11,735 nt of DNA from Halomonas halophila (GCA_002433675.1 DJIP01000024.1:1-11735), one strand, 5' to 3'; shown: positions 1 through 8,890, counted from the stretch's first letter. Notes: generated by a model not told the origin, from the letters alone. Made by a program: numbers and translations.

Positions 1-507
1 CAGGGCATCGGCCAGGGTGAAGCCGTCACCGACCAGGAAGTCCTGCCCCGCCAGCTGACCTTCCAGAATGGCCAGAATCCGTGCCACATGCGGGGCCGCC
101 TCGCTCACCCGGTCTGCCCTCACCTCGCCATTGGGTCCCTTGGGAAAGACCAGCTCCAGCAGGTAACGCCGCACGATGGCCTGGTCGGCCTGGGTGGCCA
201 GCGCAGCACACCACTGGTCCACCTGGGCCCGCGTCCAGTCATCTCTGGGTAGCAGGTCGGGCCCGTCGAAGGCGCCCTCCAGATAGCGGCAGATGGCAAC
301 GCTCTCGTACAGACGGCGTTCGCCGTGAATCAGCACGGGAATCTTGTCGAAGGGATTTAGCACCTTGAACTCCGGCGAATGCAGCTCGACCCGACGTCCT
401 TCGACCTCCATCCCGACACTGTGCTCGATGCCCTTCTCGTGACACACCAGCATCACGCTACGTACGAAGTTCGAGAACGCGGGACCCACGATATGTACGC
501 TTGCCAT
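1..507 (-). CDS. Glutathione S-transferase family protein, C-terminus cut by window edge
   Basis: Cytosolic GSTs conjugate or reduce electrophiles with glutathione; the substrate here is unknown. The visible 169 residues contain a thioredoxin-like N-terminal domain (about residues 3-80). It has an early Ser12 near the usual catalytic Ser/Tyr/Cys position, an NPFDKIPVL segment at 51-59 with the conserved cis-proline (Pro57), and the glutathione-contacting ESVAI at 68-72. The all-helical C-terminal domain follows and reaches the N-capping-box-like motif FTLADAL at the window edge, so perhaps 30-40 residues are missing. The ATG at 505-507 is preceded by a strong Shine-Dalgarno (TGAGGAGG, about 511-518), which settles the start. 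The gene is divergent from a TetR regulator with an operator-like palindrome between them, suggesting that the regulator controls it. The family call is firm; subclass and substrate are not. Confidence 0.93.
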   Translation of the reverse strand, partial: MASVHIVGPAFSNFVRSVMLVCHEKGIEHSVGMEVEGRRVELHSPEFKVLNPFDKIPVLIHGERRLYESVAICRYLEGAFDGPDLLPRDDWTRAQVDQWCAALATQADQAIVRRYLLELVFPKGPNGEVRADRVSEAAPHVARILAILEGQLAGQDFLVGDGFTLADAL

Positions 508-546
508 GCCAACCTCCTCATCTACCAGACGATAAACCGCCGGCGC

Positions 547-570
547 GTGCCGACACGTACGCCGACATGT
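547..570. repeat. Imperfect 12-bp direct repeat, two units
   Basis: The units at 547-558 (GTGCCGACACGT) and 559-570 (ACGCCGACATGT) match at 9 of 12 positions, sharing the core GCCGACA. They lie in the GST/tetR intergenic region, and just after them a 5-bp inverted repeat occurs at 573-587 (GCGAG/CTCGC). They could be a second regulator site, but with only two imperfect copies in GC-rich DNA chance is a real alternative. Confidence 0.4.
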
Positions 571-592
571 GCGCGAGTCGTGCTCGCTCGTC

Positions 593-621
593 TTGCAGCA
601 TGGCCGCTGACACCATATGTT
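593..621 (+). promoter_or_regulatory. Candidate sigma70 promoter for the tetR gene
   Basis: A -35-like TTGCAG (593-598), a 17-bp spacer, and a -10-like TATGTT (616-621) would start transcription near 628, giving a leader of about 25 nt before the ATG at 653. The hexamers match consensus at only 3/6 and 4/6 positions. The call rests mainly on spacing, distance to the start codon, and overlap with the palindrome at 615-632, which is where an autoregulatory TetR protein would be expected to bind. Confidence 0.45.
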
Positions 622-632
622 CAATAACATAT
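615..632. promoter_or_regulatory. Palindromic operator candidate for the TetR regulator
   Basis: ATATGTT, a 4-nt centre (CAAT) and AACATAT form a perfect inverted repeat with 7-bp arms, distinctly AT-rich against its GC-rich surroundings. It overlaps the candidate -10 of tetR on the plus strand and a weak TTGAAC -35-like hexamer (619-624) facing GST on the minus strand. TetR-family dimers usually bind such 15-20 bp palindromes next to their own gene, so autoregulation and control of the GST gene are inferred. There is no binding evidence. Confidence 0.65.
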
Positions 633-641
633 TCTGCTATC

Positions 642-646
642 GGAGA
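642..646 (+). promoter_or_regulatory. Ribosome binding site deciding the tetR start
   Basis: GGAGA lies 6 nt before the ATG at 653, ideal spacing. The in-frame ATG at 617 has no such site and lies inside the palindrome, so 653 is preferred. Confidence 0.75.
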
Positions 647-652
647 CGGCCC

Positions 653-1237
653 ATGCCCTGGAGCCGCGAACGCAAGCACGAGACCCGCACCCGTATCCTC
701 GACGCAGCTGCCCGCTGCTTTACCCGAGAAGGCTACGATGCCGTCAGTATCGACGAGGTGATGGCCGCCGCCGGCCTGACCCGGGGCGCCTTCTACGCCC
801 ACTTCGACAGCAAGTCGACGCTCTACGCCAATGCTATCCATCATGCTGCCAGGCGCGGGGCCATCGCGCTCGATCAGCTCGAAAGTCGAGAAGCCCGTAT
901 CGAGGCCTACTTGAGCCAGTCTCTCGCCAAGGACGAGGCAACCTGCCCACTGGCCTGTCTGGTCAGCGATGTGGCACAGCGCGACGAGCAGGTGCGCACC
1001 ACCTACACCGCCCTGCTGGAAGGCTTCCTGACGCGCTTTGTCGACACCTCTGACATGGACACCGACACGCGAAAGCGCGCACTCGGCCAGACGATTGCGA
1101 TGATTGGCAGTCTGGCCATGGCGCGTACGGTCAATGACCCGCGGCTGGCGGAAGAGTTACTGGAGGCTGGCAGAACACTGGCAAAGGCCAGTACTCTGCC
1201 CGTCAGTCGAAGCGGCGGCGCCGCGCAAGACGCCTGA
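653..1237 (+). CDS. TetR/AcrR-family transcriptional regulator
   Basis: This 194-residue protein is of typical TetR length. Residues 11-55 form the DNA-binding domain: helix 1 includes RILDAAARCF, followed by GYDAVSIDEVMAAAGLTRGAFYAHF, where the GLTRGAFYAHF recognition-helix signature (about 41-51) is nearly canonical. After it comes the helical ligand-binding and dimerisation domain, with a CPLACLVSDVA segment that resembles the C-terminal domain of TetR proteins near AcrR/NemR-type regulators. The inducer cannot be read from sequence. The gene is divergent from a glutathione S-transferase with an operator-like palindrome over its own promoter, which suggests a repressor of itself and possibly of GST in response to an electrophile or other toxic compound; this is inference. 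The start at 653 is chosen for its ribosome binding site. The C-terminus (about residues 182-194) is small-residue-rich and probably disordered. Confidence 0.92.
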   Translation: MPWSRERKHETRTRILDAAARCFTREGYDAVSIDEVMAAAGLTRGAFYAHFDSKSTLYANAIHHAARRGAIALDQLESREARIEAYLSQSLAKDEATCPLACLVSDVAQRDEQVRTTYTALLEGFLTRFVDTSDMDTDTRKRALGQTIAMIGSLAMARTVNDPRLAEELLEAGRTLAKASTLPVSRSGGAAQDA

Positions 1238-1313
1238 GCAAAACGGCAAACCAAGATGACCAGACAACGCCAGAAAAGCGAACGACAGGAACGCGAGTAA
1301 TCGGCGGCGCTTC

Positions 1314-2117
1314 TCAGGCCCCCGCCAGGGCCCCCTCGGGACAGGCGCGCGGCATCGCAGGCTCGGCCTCGATCACTTGTCCTTCCCAGTCGATCAGCGC
1401 CAGGCTGCCGTCGGGTCGCTCGATCAGCGCCGTGCAGTGCTCGACCCAGTCACCGTCATTGCAGTAGAGCACCCCGTCCTGGGCACGGAAGCCAGCCTTG
1501 TGAATATGCCCGCCGACGTAGCCGTCGAGACCTTCCCGGGCCGCCTGATGGATGGCTGCCTGCTCGAACTGCTCGACGTAGCGCTGGGCCGCGCCGATAC
1601 GCCCCTTGACCGCCGCCGCCAACGACCAGTAGGGCAGGCCCAGCAGGCTGCGCGTCTTGTTGCACCAGCGATTGAGCGACAGCACGAACTGATGCATGCC
1701 GTCGCCCAGCGCCATCAACCAGGGGGCCAGGCGAACATGGGTATCGAACTCATCGCCGTGGCTGACCAGCAGGCGACGACCATCGGCGGTCTCGTGAATT
1801 GCCCGGCGCTCGATGCGCACCCGGTGCATGCGGATGCCACACAGCTGGCGCAGCGCAGCGTCGTGGTTGCCGGGAATATAGATGATCTCGCAACCGCCCT
1901 TGGCCAGGCGCAAGAGACGCCCCACCAGGCGCTGCTGCTCCGCCGGCAGTGACGCCCGCCGATGCATGGCGATAAGGTCGATCACATCCCCCACCAGATA
2001 CAGGCGCTCCGGGCGCACGCGGCGCAGCAGCCGCGACAGCAAGGCGGCCTGGCAGTCCCGGGTGCCGAGGTGAAGATCGGAAATGAACAGGGTTCGAGCG
2101 GTCAGTGACGTGGCCAT
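1314..2117 (-). CDS. LpxH-like metallophosphoesterase (UDP-2,3-diacylglucosamine diphosphatase family)
   Basis: A 267-residue calcineurin-like phosphoesterase. All metal-binding blocks are visible: DLH (Asp14, His16), GDVID (Asp44), GNHD (83-86), SHGDEFD (His119) and GGHIHKAG (His203, His205). It also has the YCNDGDWVEHCTAL stretch (from 217) found in LpxH-like proteins of the COG2908 type. LpxH hydrolyses UDP-2,3-diacylglucosamine to lipid X in lipid A synthesis. However, this protein is longer than typical LpxH (about 240 residues), and paralogues of this group often have other or unknown substrates, so I give no gene symbol. The start at 2117 is favoured over a further upstream in-frame start by the well-spaced ribosome binding site. 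The gene lies 197 bp downstream of ahcY on the same strand, and its 3' end converges on tetR. Family is sure, substrate is not. Confidence 0.85.
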   Translation of the reverse strand: MATSLTARTLFISDLHLGTRDCQAALLSRLLRRVRPERLYLVGDVIDLIAMHRRASLPAEQQRLVGRLLRLAKGGCEIIYIPGNHDAALRQLCGIRMHRVRIERRAIHETADGRRLLVSHGDEFDTHVRLAPWLMALGDGMHQFVLSLNRWCNKTRSLLGLPYWSLAAAVKGRIGAAQRYVEQFEQAAIHQAAREGLDGYVGGHIHKAGFRAQDGVLYCNDGDWVEHCTALIERPDGSLALIDWEGQVIEAEPAMPRACPEGALAGA

Positions 2118-2123
2118 GGGCAT

Positions 2124-2130
2124 TCTCCTG
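2124..2130 (-). promoter_or_regulatory. Ribosome binding site deciding the LpxH-like start
   Basis: Minus-strand CAGGAGA has its GGAG core (2125-2128) 7 nt from the ATG at 2115-2117. The nearer ATG at 2121-2123 would be only 1 nt from the core. This supports 2117 and argues against the long in-frame extension to about 2309. Confidence 0.75.
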
Positions 2131-2168
2131 TGACGCCCACCAAGCCTGTCCTGTCCCGGTGACACTGC

Positions 2169-2183
2169 CATGGCGCGGCCATG
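2169..2183. repeat. Short perfect inverted repeat between ahcY and the LpxH-like gene
   Basis: CATGGC, a 3-nt GCG centre and GCCATG form 6-bp perfect arms about 50 bp upstream of the LpxH-like start. There is no T-run, so it is not an obvious terminator; it could be a protein site or chance. I see no other clear signal in the intergenic stretch 2118-2312 and no classic terminator for ahcY. Confidence 0.4.
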
Positions 2184-2312
2184 ACGAAACGATGACCGAC
2201 GCCGGGAAGCCCCCTGCCCCTCTCTTTCCAACGCTCGCCCCTGACTGACTAACCAGCCCTGCCACACGCCCTGATCAAGGCTGACGGGGGCTAAGGCACT
2301 TACGGGCAAGCC

Positions 2313-3740
2313 TCAGTAACGATAGTGGTCGGGTTTGTATGGCCCCTCCACCGGCACGCCGACGTACGCCGACTGGGCCTCGGTCAGCTGGGTGATCACG
2401 CCGCCGAAGCCCTCCACCATGTAGCGCGCTACCTCTTCGTCGAGATGGCGTGGCAGCACCGTGACATCGATCATGCCGTCGCGTTCGTCGGGCCCCAGCT
2501 CGGCAAAACGCCGGGCATACAGATGCATCTGCGCCAGCACCTGATTGGCGAAGGAGCCGTCCATCACCCGCGAGGGATGACCGGTGGCGTTGCCCAGGTT
2601 GACCAGACGCCCCTCGGCCAGCAGGTAGATCACGTTGCGGCTATCGGGGTCGTACGTCTGCCCCGGCCCGGCGTCGCGGTAGATCTTGTGCACCTGGGGC
2701 TTGACCTCCTCCCAGTGCCATTGCTTGCGCATATAGGCGGTATCGATCTCGCTATCGAAGTGGCCGATATTGCAGACCACCGCTCCGTTCTTGAGAGCGC
2801 CGAGCATGGCGGCGTCACAGGCGCCGATGTTACCGGTGCAGGTCACTACCAGATCGGTCTTGCCGAGCAACTCGAGATCGAGACTATCGACGCCACGATT
2901 GACACCGCCGCGATAGGGAGAAACCACCTCGAACCCGTCCATGCAGGCCTGCATGGCGCAGATCGGGTCGATTTCGGCGACGCGCACGATCATGCCTTCC
3001 TGACGCAGTGAGGCCGCCGACCCCTTGCCCACGTCCCCATAGCCCACCACCAGCGCCTGCTTGCCCGCCAGCAGATGATCCAGCCCGCGCTTGATGGCGT
3101 CGTTCAAACTGTGACGACAGCCGTACTTGTTGTCATTCTTCGACTTGGTGACGGCGTCGTTGACGTTGATGGCCGGCACTTTCAGGGTTCCGGCGCCCAG
3201 CATCTCGAGCAGTCGATGGACGCCGGTGGTGGTCTCTTCACTGATGCCGTGGATGACATCAAGCTTGTCGGGAAAGCGCTCATGCAACAGCAGGGTCAGG
3301 TCACCGCCGTCATCCAGCACCAGATTGGGGGTCCAGCCATCGGGGCCATCCACCGTCTGCTCGATACACCACCAGAACTCGTCCTCGCTCTCGCCCTTCC
3401 AGGCAAATACCGGGACGCCTGCTGCGGCGATGGCGGCGGCGGCGTGGTCCTGGGTGGAAAAGATGTTGCAGGACGACCAGCGTACGCTGGCACCAAGGTC
3501 GACCAGGGTCTCGATCAGCACCGCCGTCTGAATCGTCATATGGATACAGCCGGCGATACGCGCACCCTTGAGCGGCTGGACCTCTCGGTACCTGGCCCTG
3601 AGTGACATCAACGCCGGCATCTCGCTTTCGGCGATGCGAATCTCGCGGCGCCCCCAGTCGGCCAGGCCAATATCGGCGACCCGGTAATCATCCTGACGCT
3701 GGGCCCACTGCGCCCTTTGAGAAACCTCTGTCGGAGTCAT
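2313..3740 (-). CDS. ahcY: Adenosylhomocysteinase (S-adenosyl-L-homocysteine hydrolase)
   Basis: This 475-residue cytosolic enzyme reversibly splits S-adenosylhomocysteine into homocysteine and adenosine, relieving product inhibition of methyltransferases. The sequence is complete and canonical. It has substrate-domain segments [13 protein letters not shown] (67-79) and [17 protein letters not shown] (89-105), the [11 protein letters not shown] catalytic stretch with Lys199, Asp203 and Asn204, the NAD-binding loop GYGDVGKG (233-240), the GHFDSEID segment, the insertion with [20 protein letters not shown] typical of many bacterial forms, and the C-terminal KPDHYRY. A GGAGG ribosome binding site 5 nt before the ATG fixes the start. 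ligB ends 16 bp upstream, so read-through transcription is likely, but a TATAGT-type -10 at the end of ligB may give ahcY its own promoter. metF, a frequent neighbour of ahcY in pseudomonads, is absent here. Confidence 0.98.
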   Translation of the reverse strand: MTPTEVSQRAQWAQRQDDYRVADIGLADWGRREIRIAESEMPALMSLRARYREVQPLKGARIAGCIHMTIQTAVLIETLVDLGASVRWSSCNIFSTQDHAAAAIAAAGVPVFAWKGESEDEFWWCIEQTVDGPDGWTPNLVLDDGGDLTLLLHERFPDKLDVIHGISEETTTGVHRLLEMLGAGTLKVPAINVNDAVTKSKNDNKYGCRHSLNDAIKRGLDHLLAGKQALVVGYGDVGKGSAASLRQEGMIVRVAEIDPICAMQACMDGFEVVSPYRGGVNRGVDSLDLELLGKTDLVVTCTGNIGACDAAMLGALKNGAVVCNIGHFDSEIDTAYMRKQWHWEEVKPQVHKIYRDAGPGQTYDPDSRNVIYLLAEGRLVNLGNATGHPSRVMDGSFANQVLAQMHLYARRFAELGPDERDGMIDVTVLPRHLDEEVARYMVEGFGGVITQLTEAQSAYVGVPVEGPYKPDHYRY

Positions 3741-3751
3741 GCTCGCCTCCA

Positions 3752-5936
<2,185 letters not shown>

Positions 5937-6008
5937 CGTCGAATGTAGCGACCAAATGCCACGACCAATTGCCGACTCGGCTGAACGGCGCGCCCGCATG
6001 CTCAGGTG

Positions 6009-6122
6009 CTACTGGCGACGCTTCCTCAGGTGGCGATCGGTACGTCGTACCGACCACCATGTCAGCACCAGCAACGGCGAGGTGATGGCGACGCCGAGCA
6101 GCACCTGTTGGCCGATACTCAT
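6009..6122 (-). CDS. Small single-span membrane protein, unrecognised
   Basis: A 37-residue open frame. It has a short polar N-terminus (MSIGQQ), one hydrophobic segment (about residues 7-23, VLLGVAITSPLLVLTWW), then a strongly basic tail (RRTDRHLRKRRQ). By the positive-inside rule this predicts a one-pass inner-membrane protein with a cytoplasmic C-terminus. Support for a real gene: a GGGAGA ribosome binding site 9 nt before the ATG, and the ATG overlapping the TGA of the upstream membrane-protein gene in an ATGA arrangement typical of translational coupling. I do not recognise the family. ligB starts 116 bp downstream on the same strand, so co-transcription with ligB is possible. Confidence 0.6.
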   Translation of the reverse strand: MSIGQQVLLGVAITSPLLVLTWWSVRRTDRHLRKRRQ

Positions 6123-6586
6123 AGTCGAATATCTCCCAAGGGTTCGCTCTCGAACATCGTTGCATCATGACCCAGACACGAAAGACGCTGCGTCGACAGC
6201 ACAAAGGCGGGCACGCTCAGGGCAATGACGATGACAGCGGTCAAGAGCCCCTGGTGCTGCAGCAGAATCATCATGATGGCGGCGGCAGTCACCAGGAACG
6301 TTGCCAGTGCGGCGGTAGCCTCCAGCGCCAGCTTGGTCATGAATAGCTCACGATACTGGAGATAGTCATCACCTCCATCCGGCAACTCCGCGTCATGGGA
6401 AGTTCGCGCTTCTGTCTCGGCGGTCCCACCATCGCCCGCCCCTCTGCGCGACGGTGACTCCCCGTGCCAGAGGTCCTGCTGTGACGCCAGCCTGATTCGT
6501 GAGCAGGTCGGGTCCGCGTGAAGACGCTGAAAGTGCCCCTGATGATGGCGCTGATAGAAGTGATAGTGGTGCCTTGCTTCGCCCAT
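6119..6586 (-). CDS. Unrecognised protein with His-rich N-terminus and two predicted membrane spans
   Basis: A 155-residue frame. The first 23 residues contain seven histidines (positions 6, 7, 9, 14, 15, 18, 23), then come a polar low-complexity stretch (about 27-72) and an acidic patch with GGDDYLQYREL. Two hydrophobic segments (about 86-109 and 113-130) are separated by only QHQG, a predicted tight membrane hairpin, followed by a short C-terminal tail. The ATG at 6584-6586 has AGGGGG 8 nt upstream. An internal ATG (Met83, 6338-6340) would encode a 73-residue two-span protein, but its ribosome binding site is weak. The stop overlaps the start of the 37-residue gene (ATGA), which argues that the membrane part at least is translated. 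The N-terminal half is less certain. Function unknown; the His-rich start could bind metal but nothing else supports this. Confidence 0.6.
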   Translation of the reverse strand: MGEARHHYHFYQRHHQGHFQRLHADPTCSRIRLASQQDLWHGESPSRRGAGDGGTAETEARTSHDAELPDGGDDYLQYRELFMTKLALEATAALATFLVTAAAIMMILLQHQGLLTAVIVIALSVPAFVLSTQRLSCLGHDATMFESEPLGDIRL

Positions 6587-6926
6587 CTTCTGATCCCCCT
6601 GTCGTTGCTACCGTCTTGGCGCAGCGCTCATGTCCCTGCCCCTGTCCCACTCGCGTTTCGGCTCTTCTTCGTGCCGCCCGGGGCACCAGCGGGTCTTCCA
6701 GTCACGGGCGCCAAGGCTTCTGAACATCGTGCCGACCACACCTCAATCGTCGCCAAGGCATGCCCTTCCACGAACGGCCTCCTATCCAGCAACCCAACAT
6801 GCCCAAGGACACGGATATATACCGACGTGCATCTCACACAGGCCATACCATAGCTGTCGCCGGGGCCGCCTCTTTCCTGACATCTTTCAGACGGCTCGTC
6901 AGCGTTTTTTACCGCTTGGCTTTTTT
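6587..6926. other. Intergenic stretch, no supported gene
   Basis: No open frame here has a good start and protein-like composition in either strand. Two T-runs on the plus strand (6905-6910 and 6921-6926; A-tracts on the minus strand) lie 16 bp apart and could bend DNA or serve as an upstream promoter element for the minus-strand small genes. The first T-run follows a weak hairpin (CTGAC 6877-6881 / GTCAG 6898-6902) that resembles a plus-strand terminator, but no plus-strand gene leads into it. A TATATAT (about 6814-6821) has no matching -35. Confidence 0.5.
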
Positions 6927-7036
6927 ACGTTCTAGCAACGTTCTGGCCACGTTCTAGCCACTTACCAACCGCTTTCCGGCCACGTTCCAATCGCTTTCCA
7001 ACCGCTTTCCCGCGACGTTGCGGTTGCTTTCCAAGT
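6927..7036. repeat. Degenerate 11-bp-period tandem array, ten units
   Basis: Ten gapless 11-bp units with consensus RCKTTCYRRCC. Examples are ACGTTCTAGCA (6927), ACGTTCTGGCC (6938), ACGTTCTAGCC (6949), GCTTTCCGGCC (6971), ACGTTCCAATC (6982), GCTTTCCAACC (6993) and GCTTTCCAAGT (7026). C at position 2 and T at position 4 are invariant. Positions 1 and 3 change together (A with G, or G with T) in nine of ten units, so two sub-types exist, ACGTT and GCTTT. An 11-bp period is not a multiple of three, so this is not coding, but it is close to one helical turn, so each unit shows nearly the same DNA face. It may be a protein-binding array, a structural element or a decayed minisatellite. It lies between the metK terminator and the two small membrane genes. 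Confidence 0.85.
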
Positions 7037-7062
7037 CAGGCCCGTTCAGGCCCGCGCAGGCC
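7037..7062. repeat. Short 10-bp-period tract adjoining the 11-bp array
   Basis: CAGGCCCGTT (7037), CAGGCCCGCG (7047) and CAGGCC (7057) give 2.6 units of a different repeat starting directly where the 11-bp array ends. It may be unrelated or an extension of the same slippage-prone region. Confidence 0.7.
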
Positions 7063-7425
7063 ACTTGGTCGACAATGGACAGCGGGCTGGCGATGGACGA
7101 CGGTGCGTCAAACCTTTGACTATAAAGAACCAACGACCATCACTGGCTGCCTGACGTAGGGTGGCGAACTGATGCGATACCACGCTGCCGACTGAACAAC
7201 ATCTGCATCCTGCCTCCATCTAATATTAGCCGTGAGCCAAAGGCTTCTCCGCTCGTATGCGCGGATATGAAAAGGAATGAGATGATGTCGCCGTTTGACG
7301 CATAGCCCGGGGACAAAGAGGTAGGCAAAGGCGCACAATCGCCACCAGGTGGCCAGGAAACATGCGACCGCTCTGCGACTATCTCTTCGCACATTCGCGG
7401 CGATCGACCACCGCTGCCACAATGC
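7063..7425. other. Intergenic stretch, no supported gene
   Basis: By eye this is less GC-rich than the flanking genes. A minus-strand open frame of about 100 codons (7120-7422) begins only with TTG, lacks a ribosome binding site, and gives an Arg/Trp-rich translation I do not recognise; I do not call it a gene. A perfect 10-bp palindrome CTAATATTAG occurs at 7220-7229. An unannotated small RNA or a decayed gene would be possible, but nothing here shows either. Confidence 0.5.
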
Positions 7426-7461
7426 GACAAGGCCCGCCTGGCGAACCAGGCGGGCCTTGTC
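7426..7461 (-). terminator. metK transcription terminator, perfect 16-bp stem
   Basis: A perfectly complementary stem (7426-7441 with 7446-7461; core GGCCCGCCTGG) closes on a 4-nt loop, 48 bp past the metK stop. The far arm ends in CCTTGTC and then GCATTGTGG on the minus strand, so the T-tract is weak, but the length and GC content make a very stable hairpin. Being symmetrical, it may stop transcription from both sides. Confidence 0.8.
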
Positions 7462-7509
7462 ATGTCGGCAGGCGCGTGGGCAGCGTGCCGAAGCTGCCAG
7501 GATGAAAGA

Positions 7510-8730
7510 TCAGATACCGGCGGCGGCGCGCAGAGCGTCGGCCCGGTCGATCTTCTCCCACGGGAAGGCGGTAAAGGTCTCGGTATGGATCTCGCCTTCG
7601 GTATCGGTCCAGCTGTAGCTGGTCTCGAAGGGCTCACGGCCAAAGTGACCGTAGGCCGCGGTCAGCTGATACATGGGATGCAGCAGATCCAGCATGCGGG
7701 TAATGGCATTGGGGCGCAGGTCGAAGTGATCGCGTACCAGCTCGACGATACGCTCGTCATCGATACGCCCCGTGCCGAAGGTGTTGATCGATACCGAGGT
7801 CGGCTCGGCAACACCGATGGCGTAGGACACCTGGATCTCGCAACGCTCAGCCAGTCCCGCCGCCACCACGTTCTTGGCCACGTAGCGGCCGGCATAGGCG
7901 GCGCTGCGGTCGACCTTGGACGGGTCCTTGCCGGAGAAGGCACCGCCGCCATGTCGCGCCATGCCGCCGTAGGTGTCGACGATGATCTTGCGCCCGGTCA
8001 GACCACAGTCACCCACGGGTCCGCCGATGACGAACTTGCCGGTCGGGTTGATGTGATAGCGGGTGCTGTCGGACAGCCACTCCGCCGGCAACACCTGCTC
8101 AATGATCTCGCGCTGGACCATCTGGCGCAGCTGCTCCTGGTCGATGTCCGGGTCATGCTGGGTGGACAGCACCACGGCATCGACTGCGCAGGGCTTGCCG
8201 GCATCGTCGTAACGGAAGGTCAGCTGGCTCTTGGCATCGGGGCGCAGCCAGGGCAGCAGGCCACGCTTGCGCAGCTCTGCCTGGCGCTCCACCAGCCGGT
8301 GGCTGTAGTGGATCGGCGCTGGCATGTAAGAGTCGGTTTCGTTGGTGGCATAACCGAACATCAGGCCCTGATCTCCGGCGCCTTGGTCCTCGGGCTTTTC
8401 GCGATCGACGCCCTGGGCGATTTCGACGCTCTGCTTGCCGATCAGGTTGAGCACCCCGCAGGTCTCGCCGTCGAAACCGACGTCGGAGGAGGTATAGCCG
8501 ATATCCATGATCACCTTGCGCACCAGCTCCTCGAGATCCACCCAGGCAGAGGTGGTGATCTCGCCGGCCACGATGGCGACACCGGTCTTGACCAGGGTCT
8601 CGCAGGCCACACGGGCATTCTTGTCCCGCGCGATCAGGGCATCGAGCACGGCATCGGAAATCTGATCGGCAATCTTGTCCGGGTGTCCTTCGGACACGGA
8701 CTCGGAGGTAAACAGGGAGTATTCGCTCAT
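7510..8730 (-). CDS. metK: S-adenosylmethionine synthetase (methionine adenosyltransferase)
   Basis: A 406-residue cytosolic enzyme that makes S-adenosylmethionine from methionine and ATP, releasing phosphate and pyrophosphate. The family signatures are all present: [11 protein letters not shown] at the N-terminus (9-19, ATP-binding His16 and Asp18), [15 protein letters not shown], the GAGDQG motif followed by [40 protein letters not shown], and [20 protein letters not shown] (phosphate loop and catalytic Lys/Asp). It is slightly longer than E. coli MetK (384), partly through the segment [22 protein letters not shown] lies 4 nt before the ATG. The gene is divergent from tkt and closed by a strong hairpin, so it appears monocistronic. 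I see no recognisable SAM riboswitch or clear MetJ-box pair upstream. It works in the same methyl cycle as ahcY in this window. Confidence 0.98.
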   Translation of the reverse strand: MSEYSLFTSESVSEGHPDKIADQISDAVLDALIARDKNARVACETLVKTGVAIVAGEITTSAWVDLEELVRKVIMDIGYTSSDVGFDGETCGVLNLIGKQSVEIAQGVDREKPEDQGAGDQGLMFGYATNETDSYMPAPIHYSHRLVERQAELRKRGLLPWLRPDAKSQLTFRYDDAGKPCAVDAVVLSTQHDPDIDQEQLRQMVQREIIEQVLPAEWLSDSTRYHINPTGKFVIGGPVGDCGLTGRKIIVDTYGGMARHGGGAFSGKDPSKVDRSAAYAGRYVAKNVVAAGLAERCEIQVSYAIGVAEPTSVSINTFGTGRIDDERIVELVRDHFDLRPNAITRMLDLLHPMYQLTAAYGHFGREPFETSYSWTDTEGEIHTETFTAFPWEKIDRADALRAAAGI

Positions 8731-8845
8731 GGCGTCCTCGACCCTCTGTAGGATAATCGGCAGGCGGGCCTGGCAAGATGGAAACGGGAGCGACCGTGAT
8801 CGACGATCGCACTATGCAGATTCCGCGTGGACCTGGCGGGACGAA

Positions 8846-8851
8846 ATTCTA
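8846..8851 (-). promoter_or_regulatory. Candidate -10 element of metK
   Basis: Minus-strand TAGAAT (5 of 6 matches) lies 115 bp upstream of the metK ATG. The hexamer 17 bp further up does not resemble TTGACA, so this would be a weak or activator-dependent promoter. A TATCCT nearer the gene (minus strand, about 8752-8757), with TTGCCA 15 bp above it, is a poorer alternative. Confidence 0.3.
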
Positions 8852-8890
8852 CACGCTCGACCGTCCGGTTCCTAGCGACAGGCCAGGCCA

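Noticed and set aside
617..652. Upstream ATG extending tetR by 12 residues
   Set aside because: It has no ribosome binding site and lies within the palindrome and probable -10; the ATG at 653 has a good RBS and gives normal TetR length.
2118..2309. 64-residue N-terminal extension of the LpxH-like protein
   Set aside because: The extension is low-complexity with no family match, while the ATG at 2117 has a GGAG 7 nt upstream and begins just before the first metal-binding motif.
2325..3605. Plus-strand open frames opposite ahcY
   Set aside because: They are shadows of the conserved ahcY coding sequence with no supporting start signals.
6393..6853. Several overlapping open frames on both strands around the 155-residue gene
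   Set aside because: They are Ser/Arg/Pro-rich, lack ribosome binding sites and have no membrane or domain pattern; the frame ending in the ATGA overlap is the better choice.
6877..6910. Plus-strand intrinsic terminator with T6 run
   Set aside because: The stem is only 4-5 bp and no plus-strand gene leads into it; the T-run more likely acts as an A-tract on the other strand or is incidental.
6927..7062. CRISPR array
   Set aside because: The units are 11 bp and contiguous with no unique spacers, and no cas gene is in the window.
7120..7422. Minus-strand frame of about 100 codons
   Set aside because: It has only a TTG start and no RBS, its start lies against the metK terminator, and its translation matches nothing I know.
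7462..8751. Long plus-strand open frame (429 codons) opposite metK
   Set aside because: It is a mirror of a highly conserved GC-rich gene, with no RBS and no recognisable product; long antisense frames are common in such DNA.
8731..8890. SAM riboswitch or MetJ boxes upstream of metK
   Set aside because: No recognisable SAM-aptamer core or tandem AGACGTCT-like boxes are visible.
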